DNA from: an uncultured Colwellia sp.
GTDB lineage: Bacteria > Pseudomonadota > Gammaproteobacteria > Enterobacterales > Alteromonadaceae
DNA length: 64,000 nucleotides
Direction of reading: 5' to 3'
Assembly: GCA_913058145.1 (NCBI GenBank)
Contig: CAJXQM010000009.1
Location: 1 to 64,000 of the forward strand
The notes under the pieces were generated by a model. It made no database searches, was not told where the DNA came from, and worked only from the letters and a program-made list of their open reading frames with translations. Position 1 is the first letter of the stretch; the number at the start of each line of letters is the position of its first letter. Of this stretch, positions 50,409 through 59,331 are shown piece by piece. The position numbers were made by a program, and so were the translations under genes.

Positions 50409-50450
50409 AAAACCGGTAGTCCTTTTAAAGCAAGGCTAGCCGGTTTTTTT
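50409..50450 (+). terminator. terminator behind att-like copy 2
   Basis: AAAACCGG (50409-50416) pairs with CCGGTTTT (50440-50447). Inner pairs are TAG/CTA and CCTT/AAGG, and a run of seven T closes the hairpin. It starts 16 bases after the repeat, the same distance as behind copy 3, so it may be the displaced tRNA-Leu terminator. Confidence 0.9.
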
Positions 50451-50930
50451 ATGTCCGAGGTAGTCCTATGGAGTGTGATCACATCCTAGGTTTTTAGTAG
50501 TACGCTTTATCTCTGATAAGCTGTGAACGTCTCGCTAAATGCACATACCCTAAACTGATCATTAACTCTATTACTGATCCAACGTAATAAACCGTAAAGG
50601 AACTTAGGGTAACTTAGGCTGAGATTGATTTAAAAGCAATGCTCGCGATAGCTAGTTTTATGTTTACTATTTCAAGGCTAACTTACATTCAAATAATTTT
50701 TAAGGCAATAAGCTACATAAAGCTAGATTGAAAATCAAATAAAGCTTAACATGTGAACTAAATTTTATTTGTTTATACTATCCATTCTTGCAATAGCACT
50801 TTCTACTTGGTTATTTTCTTGAATGATTAGTTCCCCATTTTCGGGTTATAGCTTTTTATAGTTAACCTTTATAAACTTTAAAAAAGGTAACTAAAGCAAA
50901 AGCTTATTAATAATTTAGGAGAATTATGTA

Positions 50931-52871
50931 ATGCAATTTCATTTAAATGGGTTTAAACCCGGTAACTATCAAATCCCTGATTCAATTCGAGAACCAGCCG
51001 CTACGCCACCTATTATAGATCTTCCAAAGGACGTGGATGTATTAATTGTAGGTTGTGGCCCTGCAGGGTTAGCGATGGCAAGGCAGCTATCTGAGTTCAC
51101 TGACATTACAACGTGTATCGTTGATCTAGAAGATGGTCCCTTAGAGTTTGGACGAGCGGATGGAATATCCTGTCGTACAATTGAGATTATGGAAGGATTT
51201 AATAGCAGTGAAATGATTGTAAAAGAAGCTTACAAGCTAAACCAGAATACATTCTGGGAGCCTGATAACATAAAGCCTGAGAACATAAAGCGTACACACA
51301 AAATTGCTGATGCGAGAATTGGTCTGTCTGAATTTGCACATGGCATTGTTAACCAGGCACGGCTTCATGAGTTATTACTAGAAGGCATGAAGAACTCAGT
51401 AACGCACCTTGTTCCTCATTACAGTCGTAGATTACTTGAATTAGATATTGATCCTAACCTCACCCAAGATTTAAATGCACACCCTATCACTGCTACATTT
51501 GAGCAAAGCGATGACTCTAAATCGGCTAAAGTTGAAACTGTTCGAGCCCGATACGTTGTCGGTTGTGATGGCGCAAGAAGTTCTGTTCGCAAAGGCATGT
51601 CAATAGCTTTAGAAGGGGATTCGGCAAATAAAGCCTGGGGCGTCATGGATCTTTTGTTAGTGACAGACTTTCCCGATATTAGAGTTAAAAGCTTTATTCA
51701 ATCAAAAGAAAACGGTGCAGTAATGACTATTCCGCGAGAAGGCGGTTATTTAGTTCGGTTTTATGTAGAGCTTGATCTATTGGGCAAAGATCAGCGTGCG
51801 TCAGATCTGAACCTTAAAGCCGAAGATGTTATAGCCAAAGCACAGTTAATTATGCATCCTTATAAATTAGATGTTAAAGAAGTCGCTTGGTGGTCAATCT
51901 ATGAAGTTGGACAACGGGTAGCAGAGAGATTTGATGACACACCGATTGGTAATCCAGACGGTCTTATTCCACGCGCCTTTGTTGCGGGTGATGCCTGCCA
52001 TACACATAGTCCAAAAGGAGGCTGGGGCTTAAACACATCACTGCCAGATACCTTTAATCTGGGCTGGAAAGTCGCGTCTGTTTTACAAGGAAAATGTAAG
52101 CCAAAATTGCTACAGACATACTCCTCAGAGCGACGCAAAGTTGCTTTACAGTTAATAGAGGCCGATAGACAATTATCAAAATTGGTGGCTACTCGCCCGA
52201 CATCAGACAAGGATGCACCTGAGGCTAAAACTAATACGGTCGATATTCAAAAATTCATGGCTAGGCAAAATGGTTTTGTTGCGGGAACATCTATTGAGTA
52301 CAATCCTTCCTATATCTGTACTGGTGCAGAGAATCAACATTTAGCGAGTGGATTTAAGATTGGCCAACGATTCCATTCAGCTGAGGCTATTCGTGTAGCA
52401 GATGGTGGGCGACAACATTTAGGGCATCTGAATAAAGCGGATGGTCGCTGGCGTGTTTTCATTTTTGGCAATAAACAAAACCCAGAAGAAAGCTCTTCCG
52501 AGTCATACAAACTTGTACAATTTCTTGCCAACTCTGAGTCTTCACCGGTACGAAAATACACACCAGACGTTGCAGACATTGATTCAGTGATTGATATTTA
52601 TACTGTATTTCAGCAAAAAGACTTATCAATTGAAAATATGCCAGACTTTTTATGGCCTGCCAAAGGAAAATTTGGATTGAGAGACTACGAAAAAGTATTC
52701 CATGCTGAAGAAGGTAACGATATTTTTGATCAACGCAGTATAGATCGCTCAAGCGGTTGCATGGTTGTAGTACGACCTGATCAACACATTGCCAATATAT
52801 TACCTCTCAACGCATACCAAAAATTAACTGCGTTTTTTGATGAATTTATGATTGCGCAAAACCAGTCCTAA
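50931..52871 (+). CDS. FAD-dependent aromatic monooxygenase (3-hydroxybenzoate 4-hydroxylase / MobA-like)
   Basis: A 646-residue flavoprotein hydroxylase of the phenol 2-monooxygenase group, with closest remembered similarity to MobA of Comamonas (3-hydroxybenzoate to protocatechuate): both begin MQFHLNGF and share VGCGPAGL (residues ~40-47), CRTIEIMEGF, VVGCDGARSSVRKG (~213) and the GDACHTHSPK motif (~354). The C-terminal thioredoxin-like domain is present. In the usual GDACHTHSPKAGQGMN motif this protein has GGWGLN, a noticeable change near the flavin. It stands alone between two tRNA-3'-end repeats. Substrate is inferred from family only. Confidence 0.85.
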   Translation: MQFHLNGFKPGNYQIPDSIREPAATPPIIDLPKDVDVLIVGCGPAGLAMARQLSEFTDITTCIVDLEDGPLEFGRADGISCRTIEIMEGFNSSEMIVKEAYKLNQNTFWEPDNIKPENIKRTHKIADARIGLSEFAHGIVNQARLHELLLEGMKNSVTHLVPHYSRRLLELDIDPNLTQDLNAHPITATFEQSDDSKSAKVETVRARYVVGCDGARSSVRKGMSIALEGDSANKAWGVMDLLLVTDFPDIRVKSFIQSKENGAVMTIPREGGYLVRFYVELDLLGKDQRASDLNLKAEDVIAKAQLIMHPYKLDVKEVAWWSIYEVGQRVAERFDDTPIGNPDGLIPRAFVAGDACHTHSPKGGWGLNTSLPDTFNLGWKVASVLQGKCKPKLLQTYSSERRKVALQLIEADRQLSKLVATRPTSDKDAPEAKTNTVDIQKFMARQNGFVAGTSIEYNPSYICTGAENQHLASGFKIGQRFHSAEAIRVADGGRQHLGHLNKADGRWRVFIFGNKQNPEESSSESYKLVQFLANSESSPVRKYTPDVADIDSVIDIYTVFQQKDLSIENMPDFLWPAKGKFGLRDYEKVFHAEEGNDIFDQRSIDRSSGCMVVVRPDQHIANILPLNAYQKLTAFFDEFMIAQNQS

Positions 52872-52895
52872 AGTACAAAAAATTGTGGTACGGAT

Positions 52896-52916
52896 CCATC
52901 CGCATCATTAAATATA
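52896..52916 (+). repeat. attachment-site-like copy 3 (tRNA-Leu 3' end)
   Basis: CCATCCGCATCATTAAATA and two further bases match the tRNA-Leu acceptor end and its downstream bases with one change (CAC to CAT). Direct orientation. It bounds the second unit (50.39-52.90 kb) that carries the monooxygenase. Confidence 0.65.
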
Positions 52917-52931
52917 ATTACAATGTGCTAT

Positions 52932-52973
52932 AAAACCAAAATCACCCTATTAATAAGGTGTTTTGGTTTTTTT
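52932..52973 (+). terminator. terminator behind att-like copy 3
   Basis: AAAACCAAAATCACC (52932-52946) pairs with GGTGTTTTGGTTTT (52957-52970) with one bulged base, then three more T. It starts 16 bases after the repeat, as at copy 2. Confidence 0.88.
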
Positions 52974-53188
52974 ATAACAAATCCAGCATAACGTCATTAA
53001 AGCCACTATTTAATATAACCCGTAAAGTAATATCGCAATTATAGTTAACTAGTGGGTGTTATAAGGCCTCTAACTTAATGGTATGTAGTGAGTATTAAGA
53101 TAATACGAGTCTGAAAGTCAACGTTAAGATAAAGCAGATATATAAATAAAAAACTATGGTGCCGTGGGATAGTAGAATGATTTTTTTC

Positions 53189-53207
53189 TGACGTCTATCA
53201 GACGTCA
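53189..53207. promoter_or_regulatory. palindrome, possible operator before the PhyH-type gene
   Basis: TGACGTCT-ATC-AGACGTCA is a perfect 8+8 inverted repeat 140 bases upstream of the start at 53347. A T-run lies before, not after it, so a plus-strand terminator is unlikely. It may bind a dimeric regulator. Confidence 0.4.
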
Positions 53208-53346
53208 AAGCAAGTGATAAAGATAATACTAATTTATTTTTAACGGTGAGTTAATCTTCATCATTCTGTATTATGGGTCACTTCTGATAGACAAAACCAC
53301 AGTTCAGTTTGTTATGCTTATAATCAAGTGGAGGCAAGGGTAGTTA

Positions 53347-54129
53347 ATGGTAGACAATCGAAGTCAATTAAATAGCAATTATAACCAGCAAGGTTACTTT
53401 GTTGTTAGAGATTATTTTACTCCATCTGAAATATCATCACTTAGAAAGATAGTACTAAAATTTCATGAGTTATGGACACAAAACAACAAAAAATTCTATC
53501 AGGAAGAAGCTTTTAATTCTTCTTTAATTACCGGAAATCAGTACTTAGCATTCGATGATAGGGTGAATCTTTTTAATTTTATTAGTTCACAAAAAATAAT
53601 GAATCTTATCGATTTAGTGATACCCACTAATCCAGCGTTTATGAATACTCAATTATTTTTCAATCCAGTCAATCCGCAACAAAAAAATTTCTGGCATCGA
53701 GATTGTCAATATGATCATGACGTTGATGTACAAAAAAAAGTCATCCATGAGACTCAAGTATTACACCTTCGAGTCCCGTTATTTGATGAACTCGGTATGG
53801 AGCTAGTGCCTGGAACGCATAAGCGATGGGATAGTGAAGAAGAATTTAATGTGCGACAAGAAATCAAGGGGAGAGTGAGCAGTGAAAGTCTCTCTACCGG
53901 CAAGAAAATCAAGTTATCTGCGGGGGACTTGTTACTTTTTTCGGCTGATATGATCCATCGTGGTTTATACGGATTGGATCGATTAGCGTTGGATATATTA
54001 GTGTTTGATTCAGCAGCCGATTTTGTTGATTATGTTGATGACGATTGTTTACCAGATACCTCAATACTAGCTAAAATAGATGATCCCAGGTTATTTATGA
54101 ATACTATCCACTTAAAGTCAAAGGGGTAA
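53347..54129 (+). CDS. phytanoyl-CoA dioxygenase (PhyH) family protein
   Basis: A 260-residue non-haem iron/2-oxoglutarate oxygenase. The double-stranded beta-helix iron site is H117 and D119 (FWHRDCQYDHD) and H204 (DMIHRGLYG), with R212 available for 2-oxoglutarate. PGTHKRW and AGDLLLFSADMIHRG are typical PhyH sequence. GGAGG precedes the ATG. It stands alone; such proteins hydroxylate lipids, amino acids or secondary metabolites and the substrate cannot be told. It lies just beyond the third tRNA-end repeat, so it may or may not belong to the island. Confidence 0.88.
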   Translation: MVDNRSQLNSNYNQQGYFVVRDYFTPSEISSLRKIVLKFHELWTQNNKKFYQEEAFNSSLITGNQYLAFDDRVNLFNFISSQKIMNLIDLVIPTNPAFMNTQLFFNPVNPQQKNFWHRDCQYDHDVDVQKKVIHETQVLHLRVPLFDELGMELVPGTHKRWDSEEEFNVRQEIKGRVSSESLSTGKKIKLSAGDLLLFSADMIHRGLYGLDRLALDILVFDSAADFVDYVDDDCLPDTSILAKIDDPRLFMNTIHLKSKG

Positions 54130-54139
54130 ACGTTATTAA

Positions 54140-54176
54140 AAAGGTTACTTAGCTATTGTAAAGCGAAGTAGCCTTT
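54140..54176 (+). terminator. possible terminator after the PhyH-type gene
   Basis: AAAGGTTACTT (54140-54150) pairs with AAGTAGCCTTT (54166-54176), with one G-T pair. The following sequence is only moderately T-rich, so efficiency is uncertain. Confidence 0.5.
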
Positions 54177-54251
54177 GTGTTGATGTGTTGCTTTAGAGGA
54201 TTTAGCACTAGGTATTCTCGCTAATCTCATTTTTATCCAAGTCTTATCAGG

Positions 54252-54758
54252 TTAGTAGATATCACCTAAGTGCTCTATTTGGGTCAGGTAAATTCGCAAA
54301 TCTAGCTCTACTTGATGGTAGTCACTCATCATATATTGACAGAGTTTGTAAAAAGCTTTGTTATGATCTTTTTCCTTTAAGTGCGCCAATTCGTGCACTG
54401 TGATCATCGATAAAAAAGCATCAGGTGATTTTTTAAATAAACTGCCAATACGAATTTCATTTTTACTTTTTAATTTATTACCTTGCACACGAGAGACATA
54501 AGTATGTAAGCCCAATGCATTGTTGATGACATGAATTTTATCATCAAACTTTATTTGGCTAAGGGGTGAAGATTTTTTCAAATATTGATTTTTAATATCC
54601 ATCACATAACAACGTAAGCTTTTATCGTTAGTTACGTTATGAACGCGGGGATATTTATTGAGTAAATACTTTTCCAGGGTGTTTTTATCAAGCATCTGTT
54701 GTACTTGGTTTTGCACTGTGGGCGAATAAGCGGATAGGTATTTTAAAGGTATTGACAT
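54252..54758 (-). CDS. ygjP: YgjP-like zinc metallopeptidase (DUF45, M48-related)
   Basis: A 168-residue protein matching the E. coli YgjP length. The zinc site HELAH (H122, H126) with H132 in KEKDHNKAFY is intact, preceded by HVINNALGLHTYVSRVQGNK. The frame extends to an ATG at 54800, but homology to the YgjP N-terminus (MS..L.YL..Y) favours ATG 54758. Neither has a good Shine-Dalgarno. Soluble, with no signal peptide when started at 54758. Function is unproven in the family beyond the protease fold. Confidence 0.85.
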   Translation of the reverse strand: MSIPLKYLSAYSPTVQNQVQQMLDKNTLEKYLLNKYPRVHNVTNDKSLRCYVMDIKNQYLKKSSPLSQIKFDDKIHVINNALGLHTYVSRVQGNKLKSKNEIRIGSLFKKSPDAFLSMITVHELAHLKEKDHNKAFYKLCQYMMSDYHQVELDLRIYLTQIEHLGDIY

Positions 54759-55027
54759 AAAAAGGTGATATTTAAGCGTGTTTATTAAGTTTAATGCCAT
54801 TATACGTGACTTTCATCAGACTGCTAATTTGTTAAAATTTAGGCGTAGTATCAAGGTTGAAATATGACGAAATAAATAGGGGCAGAACACGTTTTACTGC
54901 TGTCAGCAAAATTTTTGTACAGAGATATAGCCTAAAATAGAAGGTATACCTTCTAAATACTTATTAAACTTGGATATTCACTTTGTATTTGTCACACTGT
55001 GTTACTTTTTATATAAAGGTTTAGTTT

Positions 55028-56422
55028 ATGGAATGGTTGTCGGTACTTCCGCCACTGGTGGCAATTGTCGTTGTTGTATGGCGAAAAGAAGTTATTCTTG
55101 CTTTGTTAATCGCGGTATTTAGTTCAGAATTATTGTTGGCTTACCGAGAACATTCTAATGTGATCTTTTACGCTTTTATTGGCTTTGTCGAGCGGATCAT
55201 TTCGGTATTTAGTTCATCGAGTAACACGCGCTTATTGATTTTTAGTTTACTTATTGGTGTCTTACTCGCTTATGTTAGAAATTCAGGAGGAGTAACCGCT
55301 TTAGTGAGTATATTGGTCAACAAAGGTATAGCTAAAAGTAAACGGCAAGTTAGTGCTGTTACCATGTTTACGGGTATTGTTATTTTTATTGAATCAAATT
55401 TAAGTGTGCTCACGGCAGGTATTTTATCTCGTGATTTATTTGATAAATTTAAAATGAGTCGTGCTCGTCTTGCGTTTATCATTGATAGTACTTCTGCCCC
55501 CGTGTGTATTTTGGTACTACTTAATGGTTGGGGAGCTTATGTGTTGGGCTTACTTAACAATTATGAGTTAGGGCAATCATCCATGTCAGTATTATGGGGC
55601 ACAATTCCTTATAATTTTTATGCTATTATCGCGATCTTAATGGTGGCCTATACGGTCATCACGGACAATGTTCATGGTCCAATGAAACAATCAGAATTAG
55701 CGCTACATAAGCAAGACGTGAACAATGAAGAGTATTTAAAAAAAGAAGTCGTTAAACCCACTAAAGCGCGTTTTATGTTAGTGCCATTATTGAGCATGGT
55801 TTGTGGGATGTTCTTTTTTATGTACTGGACAGGTGATGGCGATATTACTCATGGTAGTGGTGGTAAATCAGTACTTTATGCTACTTGTTTAGCTTTAGTT
55901 ATTGCCTACTTTTTACTACTTTCAGCAAAGCGTTACTCTCATAAAGAGCTTGTTGAAGTAGGCTTTGAAGGTTTATCTGAGTTATTACCTTTAGTTATTA
56001 TCGTCTTATTTTCGCTTACATTGGGTTCAAGTTTAAAAGAATTAGGCACTGGTCTTTATATTGCAGGTTTTGTTGGTGAAAATGTACCACTTATTTTTGT
56101 CGTACCGATGTTATTTATTGTTGGCGGCATTATATCCTTTAGTACGGGTACCTCTTGGGGTACCTTTGCTATATTAATTCCTATTGGTGTTCCATTGATT
56201 CAATCGTTAGGCTTACCACCCTCGTTGGTTATTGCCGCTATTTTAGGTGGCGGAATTTTTGGTGATCACTGCTCACCTATATCTGACACTACCTGTGTTT
56301 CTGCTATTGCTTCAGGGTGTGATCTGCTTGAACATGTTAAAACTCAATTGCCTTACTCAATTTTTGGGGGGTCTTTAGCGCTTATTGCATACTTTATTAC
56401 AAGTTATTTTATGGTGGGATAA
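55028..56422 (+). CDS. NhaC-family Na+/H+ antiporter-like transporter
   Basis: A 464-residue inner-membrane protein with about eleven or twelve spans. Motifs of the NhaC/ArsB-like group are visible: FIESNLSVLTAGILSRDLFD, IIDSTSAPVCILVLLNGWGA, STGTSWGTFAILIPIGVPL and GGGIFGDHCSPISDTTCVSA. It probably exchanges Na+ for H+ or carries an organic anion; in marine bacteria several paralogues occur. A typical start (MEWLSVLPPL) is at 55028. It is monocistronic by spacing. Confidence 0.88.
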   Translation: MEWLSVLPPLVAIVVVVWRKEVILALLIAVFSSELLLAYREHSNVIFYAFIGFVERIISVFSSSSNTRLLIFSLLIGVLLAYVRNSGGVTALVSILVNKGIAKSKRQVSAVTMFTGIVIFIESNLSVLTAGILSRDLFDKFKMSRARLAFIIDSTSAPVCILVLLNGWGAYVLGLLNNYELGQSSMSVLWGTIPYNFYAIIAILMVAYTVITDNVHGPMKQSELALHKQDVNNEEYLKKEVVKPTKARFMLVPLLSMVCGMFFFMYWTGDGDITHGSGGKSVLYATCLALVIAYFLLLSAKRYSHKELVEVGFEGLSELLPLVIIVLFSLTLGSSLKELGTGLYIAGFVGENVPLIFVVPMLFIVGGIISFSTGTSWGTFAILIPIGVPLIQSLGLPPSLVIAAILGGGIFGDHCSPISDTTCVSAIASGCDLLEHVKTQLPYSIFGGSLALIAYFITSYFMVG

Positions 56423-56540
56423 CAGATGATTTATTGACAATGTTTCACTTGCAATTAGCGTCCTAACCTTTGTTAAAGCGTGATTTATTACACGGACGTC
56501 TCTATTTGACGAATAAAAGAACTGGCTTTAAGGAATAAAA

Positions 56541-57125
56541 ATGAAAATAGTTATTTCAACGCTCATGGTAACGATAATTACGGGCGTGATTGTCGTTAAA
56601 TTTTTTTTAAATAGTGTATTCTCATTATTTGGCTATGCCATATTGCCTATTGAAAGTTTAAAAAGCTTAACGCATTCTAAAACAATAGTGCAAAAAATGC
56701 AGCACAGGAACAGGGCTAAAAGTGCGAATGTATCGAAGAATTTTATTAAGCGTTCAGGTAAAAAAGTTGCTATAACTGCCGTTTCTGCGGCAACAATAGG
56801 TACCGTCGCGGTAATCGGTACACTAACTTATTTAGAAATAAGTCAATACTGTGAAGATAAACAAGTGCTCAATGAAGAGGCAAATATTTTATTTGATACG
56901 GATAAACAGTTTGATATGAATGCCTGTCTTGAACAGGGTAAAAAAGACTCAGCATATTTTGGCAATGAAGCTTGGCAGAGTATCAAAAAAACAAGTTCAG
57001 ATGTATTAGAGAGTATTGAACAGACAAGTGATGAATTACTAGATCCTAGTCGCAAAGCAACTACTGAGTTATTTGAATCTATTGATGAATGGTTTAATCA
57101 AACCTTTAACGAAGCTACTGAGTAA
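56541..57125 (+). CDS. membrane protein of unknown function, 194 residues
   Basis: I do not recognise this family with certainty. It has an N-terminal hydrophobic segment (residues ~3-34), a basic region (KMQHRNRAKSANVSKNF), a second hydrophobic segment (VAITAVSAATIGTVAVIGTL, ~74-95) and an acidic C-terminal half with two cysteines (C103, C129) and repeated Ser/Glu helical stretches. AAGGAAT lies upstream of the ATG. The layout fits a two-span inner-membrane protein with a soluble helical tail. Convergent with ychJ. Confidence 0.75.
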   Translation: MKIVISTLMVTIITGVIVVKFFLNSVFSLFGYAILPIESLKSLTHSKTIVQKMQHRNRAKSANVSKNFIKRSGKKVAITAVSAATIGTVAVIGTLTYLEISQYCEDKQVLNEEANILFDTDKQFDMNACLEQGKKDSAYFGNEAWQSIKKTSSDVLESIEQTSDELLDPSRKATTELFESIDEWFNQTFNEATE

Positions 57126-57212
57126 TCAGTACCCATCAATGTTTTTTAGCTTGCGCCTTAGCTCAGTTAGCTCAGTTTATTTTATGTGTCCAGTTTTACT
57201 AAATCTATTAAG

Positions 57213-57806
57213 TTATTTTCCACAGCAATGTTTAAATTTTTTGCCTTTTTTTATTTGCCATGTTGTTGGGTATTCATTACAGGGGCAAAGCTCATTGCGC
57301 TTAATGTTGGCTAATTCACTATGTGTAATTATATCCCCGTCGACATAACGCCATTGCTTAAGCGGGGTAGAAAGAGTTGAAGCTTTGTTAATATCATTGT
57401 TCGTCGATACCTTATTTTTTTCAGTGTTGTCTTTTATATATCCCTCTAAAATGAAACGTGATTTTTCTCTCAGTTCACATAAGGTATTATCTGTTATATA
57501 AAAAGCCGAAAACTCAACAAATTGCTCAGTAGCTTTATTTATGCGATTCGTTATTGGATGTATGTTAAGTGCTACCCAGACACAAGATTTACTCCAGTCA
57601 TCAATGTCTTTAACCGATTGTGCCGCTTGACTGCTTTTTGCGTAGGTATCATAAATATACTGTGCATCGCCAAAGGCGTATGCACTAAACCGAGATCGCA
57701 TTAATTGTTCTGCTGTTTGAACTTGTACTTCTTTATTGATGTAGGGCTGACAACAAGATGAAAAATCATAATTTGAGCCACAAAAACAGGGTTGGATCGC
57801 GTTCAT
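57213..57806 (-). CDS. ychJ: YchJ family SEC-C zinc-motif protein
   Basis: A 197-residue protein with a SEC-C motif at each end. The N-terminal one is CFCGSNYDFSSCC (residues 7-19) and the C-terminal one CPCNEYPTTWQIKKGKKFKH followed by CC. The middle contains LMRSRFSAYAFGDAQYIYDT and WVALNIHP, typical of the YchJ (UPF0225) family, with an extra Asn/Lys/Ser-rich insert before the C-terminal motif. The SEC-C motif binds zinc in SecA. The function of YchJ is not established. Confidence 0.88.
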   Translation of the reverse strand: MNAIQPCFCGSNYDFSSCCQPYINKEVQVQTAEQLMRSRFSAYAFGDAQYIYDTYAKSSQAAQSVKDIDDWSKSCVWVALNIHPITNRINKATEQFVEFSAFYITDNTLCELREKSRFILEGYIKDNTEKNKVSTNNDINKASTLSTPLKQWRYVDGDIITHSELANIKRNELCPCNEYPTTWQIKKGKKFKHCCGK

Positions 57807-57953
57807 AGATTTTGATGAAATTAAATTTTATAGTAGTTTATCATTATTGGTTATAAAAAGACGACAGGTGATGGTTGTTTAGCCGCATACTTCATGTTCA
57901 TGTGAACTGAACTTAGTTCATCTGGGTCCATCTTGAATGGTTAGCACTTAAGG

Positions 57954-58571
57954 TTAGTTTTCAAGGCGTAATCTCATATGAAGCATATAAAGGTAAATAA
58001 CAGAAAATAGTAAACCGCCCAGTGCTCCCCATAAATGAGCATTTACCGCAACACTTGCTTCTATTAAGTTACTTACATCTGTACTAGCACCATAAAATTG
58101 CTCATGAGCAATTTTAAGCCAGACACCTAAAAATAATAAGTAGCCGGTTTTGTCTTTGGCATTGATATCCATTAGCGCGCCAAAAACAAAAATACCATGC
58201 AATACGCCTGATAAACCGACATATTGTATTAATGAGGGATCAAAATAATAAATACCAACACTGGTAAATATTGAGCACAATAAAAATAAATAGGTATAAT
58301 TTTTTATGCTATAAAAACGGCCGTGTAATGCCCATAGCATAAATAAGGCGGCTAGGTTTAGTAGTAAATGATAACCATTAGTATGTAATATATGCCCAGA
58401 AAAAAGGCGCCAAATTTCACCTTGATTGATCAATTGTCTTTGATATACAAAAGTTTGAGTAAATGACTCGCCTAGAAAATATTCACTAATAAACGCGATA
58501 ACCGACAGTAATGCGACTATGAGTACTACCTGAAAGTGTTGTCTAGAGAGTACTAGGGTGTTTAATTTCAT
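57954..58571 (-). CDS. rrtA: rhombosortase (rhomboid protease for GlyGly-CTERM proteins)
   Basis: A 205-residue intramembrane serine protease with six spans. Rhombosortase hallmarks are visible: GEIWRLFSGHILHTNGYHLL then LNLAALFMLW (residues ~51-80), catalytic S121 in GLSGVLHG and catalytic H179 in NAHLWGALGG. Rhombosortases cut the GlyGly-CTERM tail of secreted proteins, often type II secretion substrates. No classic C-terminal GlyGly-CTERM protein is nearby, but the giant protein at 43.6-50.1 kb carries an internal segment of this type. The start ATG 58571 lies close to the divergent DTW gene. Confidence 0.9.
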   Translation of the reverse strand: MKLNTLVLSRQHFQVVLIVALLSVIAFISEYFLGESFTQTFVYQRQLINQGEIWRLFSGHILHTNGYHLLLNLAALFMLWALHGRFYSIKNYTYLFLLCSIFTSVGIYYFDPSLIQYVGLSGVLHGIFVFGALMDINAKDKTGYLLFLGVWLKIAHEQFYGASTDVSNLIEASVAVNAHLWGALGGLLFSVIYLYMLHMRLRLEN

Positions 58572-58656
58572 TTGGAATTTTAAAGGCTGACGTTATTAGG
58601 GCTTAAGTATACAATGATACTTTATGAAGTTTACACTCATTGACGATTTTCTTTTT

Positions 58657-59331
58657 ATGTCCAGAATTTTATGTAAGCAATGTCAACGCCCAATAATTGC
58701 TTGTATTTGCAATTTTACTTGTAGAATTGATAATCCAACCGCTGTGTTAGTGTTACAACATCCTAGTGAAGTCAAACAAACTAAAGGCACTGTTGCCTTA
58801 TTAAGTCGTTCATTAAGTCATTGCCAAGTATTAGTTGGAGAAAATTTTTCACAACACGATGAGCTGAATACGATACTGGCGAATAATCAAGCACTGTTAC
58901 TTTACCCAAATGCCCAAGCGCAAGTATTATCCTTAACTAACAATGGACTTAACAGCACGCATACTAGCCATAATAAACAGAGTCAACAACCAAAATTACT
59001 GATAATACTCGATGGCACATGGAAAAAAGCCTATCGTATGTTTATGTTATCTTCTAACCTACAGGCACTAGAGCAAGTTTGTTTACCAGATACGCTTGCT
59101 AATAAGGGACAATACTTAATTCGCAAAGTGGCTAAAAAAAATGCGTTGTCAAGCCTGGAAGCTTGTTGTTTTGCCCTCGCTTTACTTGAGAATGAGTTAG
59201 TTGAGAAAAAACTAAATGAGACTGAGTGTCGTGAGACGGCATTAAACCAAAGTGTTGATTGTGGGATTTATCAAGAATTATTAACTAAGTTTGCGCAATT
59301 TAATCAATTTCAGTTATCGTTTAGAACTTAG
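58657..59331 (+). CDS. DTW-domain protein, tRNA-uridine aminocarboxypropyltransferase family
   Basis: A 224-residue protein with an N-terminal CxxC pair (LCKQCQRPIIACICN) and the family motif DGTWKKAYRM, which belongs to the TDD superfamily (TapT/YfiP and relatives) that adds acp3 groups to uridine in tRNA. LQHPSEVKQTKGT and SSLEACCFAL are also typical. The frame extends 11 residues upstream to ATG 58624, but family members usually start just before the cysteine motif. The C-terminus ends inside a heptanucleotide repeat (59321-59362), so the stop position may vary between strains. Exact tRNA target unknown. Confidence 0.85.
   Translation: MSRILCKQCQRPIIACICNFTCRIDNPTAVLVLQHPSEVKQTKGTVALLSRSLSHCQVLVGENFSQHDELNTILANNQALLLYPNAQAQVLSLTNNGLNSTHTSHNKQSQQPKLLIILDGTWKKAYRMFMLSSNLQALEQVCLPDTLANKGQYLIRKVAKKNALSSLEACCFALALLENELVEKKLNETECRETALNQSVDCGIYQELLTKFAQFNQFQLSFRT

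Larger units (their letters stand above)
50083..50930. other. gene-free stretch holding att-like copy 2 and a terminator
   Basis: No convincing reading frame on either strand. It contains the tRNA-Leu 3' copy (50367-50393), the hairpin at 50409-50450 and otherwise AT-rich sequence. There is no integrase, transposase or terminal inverted repeat. The promoter of the monooxygenase must lie in the last few hundred bases; GGAG at 50919-50922 serves as its ribosome site. Confidence 0.6.
52872..53346. other. gene-free stretch with att-like copy 3, terminator and palindrome
   Basis: Holds the third tRNA-Leu 3' copy (52896-52916), a terminator (52932-52973), a 19-base palindrome (53189-53207) and AT-rich sequence with no recognisable gene. 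GGAGG at 53330-53334 is the ribosome site of the next gene. Confidence 0.6.

Noticed and set aside
35842-52890. Insertion sequence or transposase
   Set aside because: No reading frame resembles a transposase or integrase and no terminal inverted repeats were seen; only the tRNA-end direct repeats support mobility.
57073-57348. 91-residue plus-strand frame across the 56541 gene end and ychJ
   Set aside because: It overlaps two real genes in other frames; no ribosome site and no recognisable domain.
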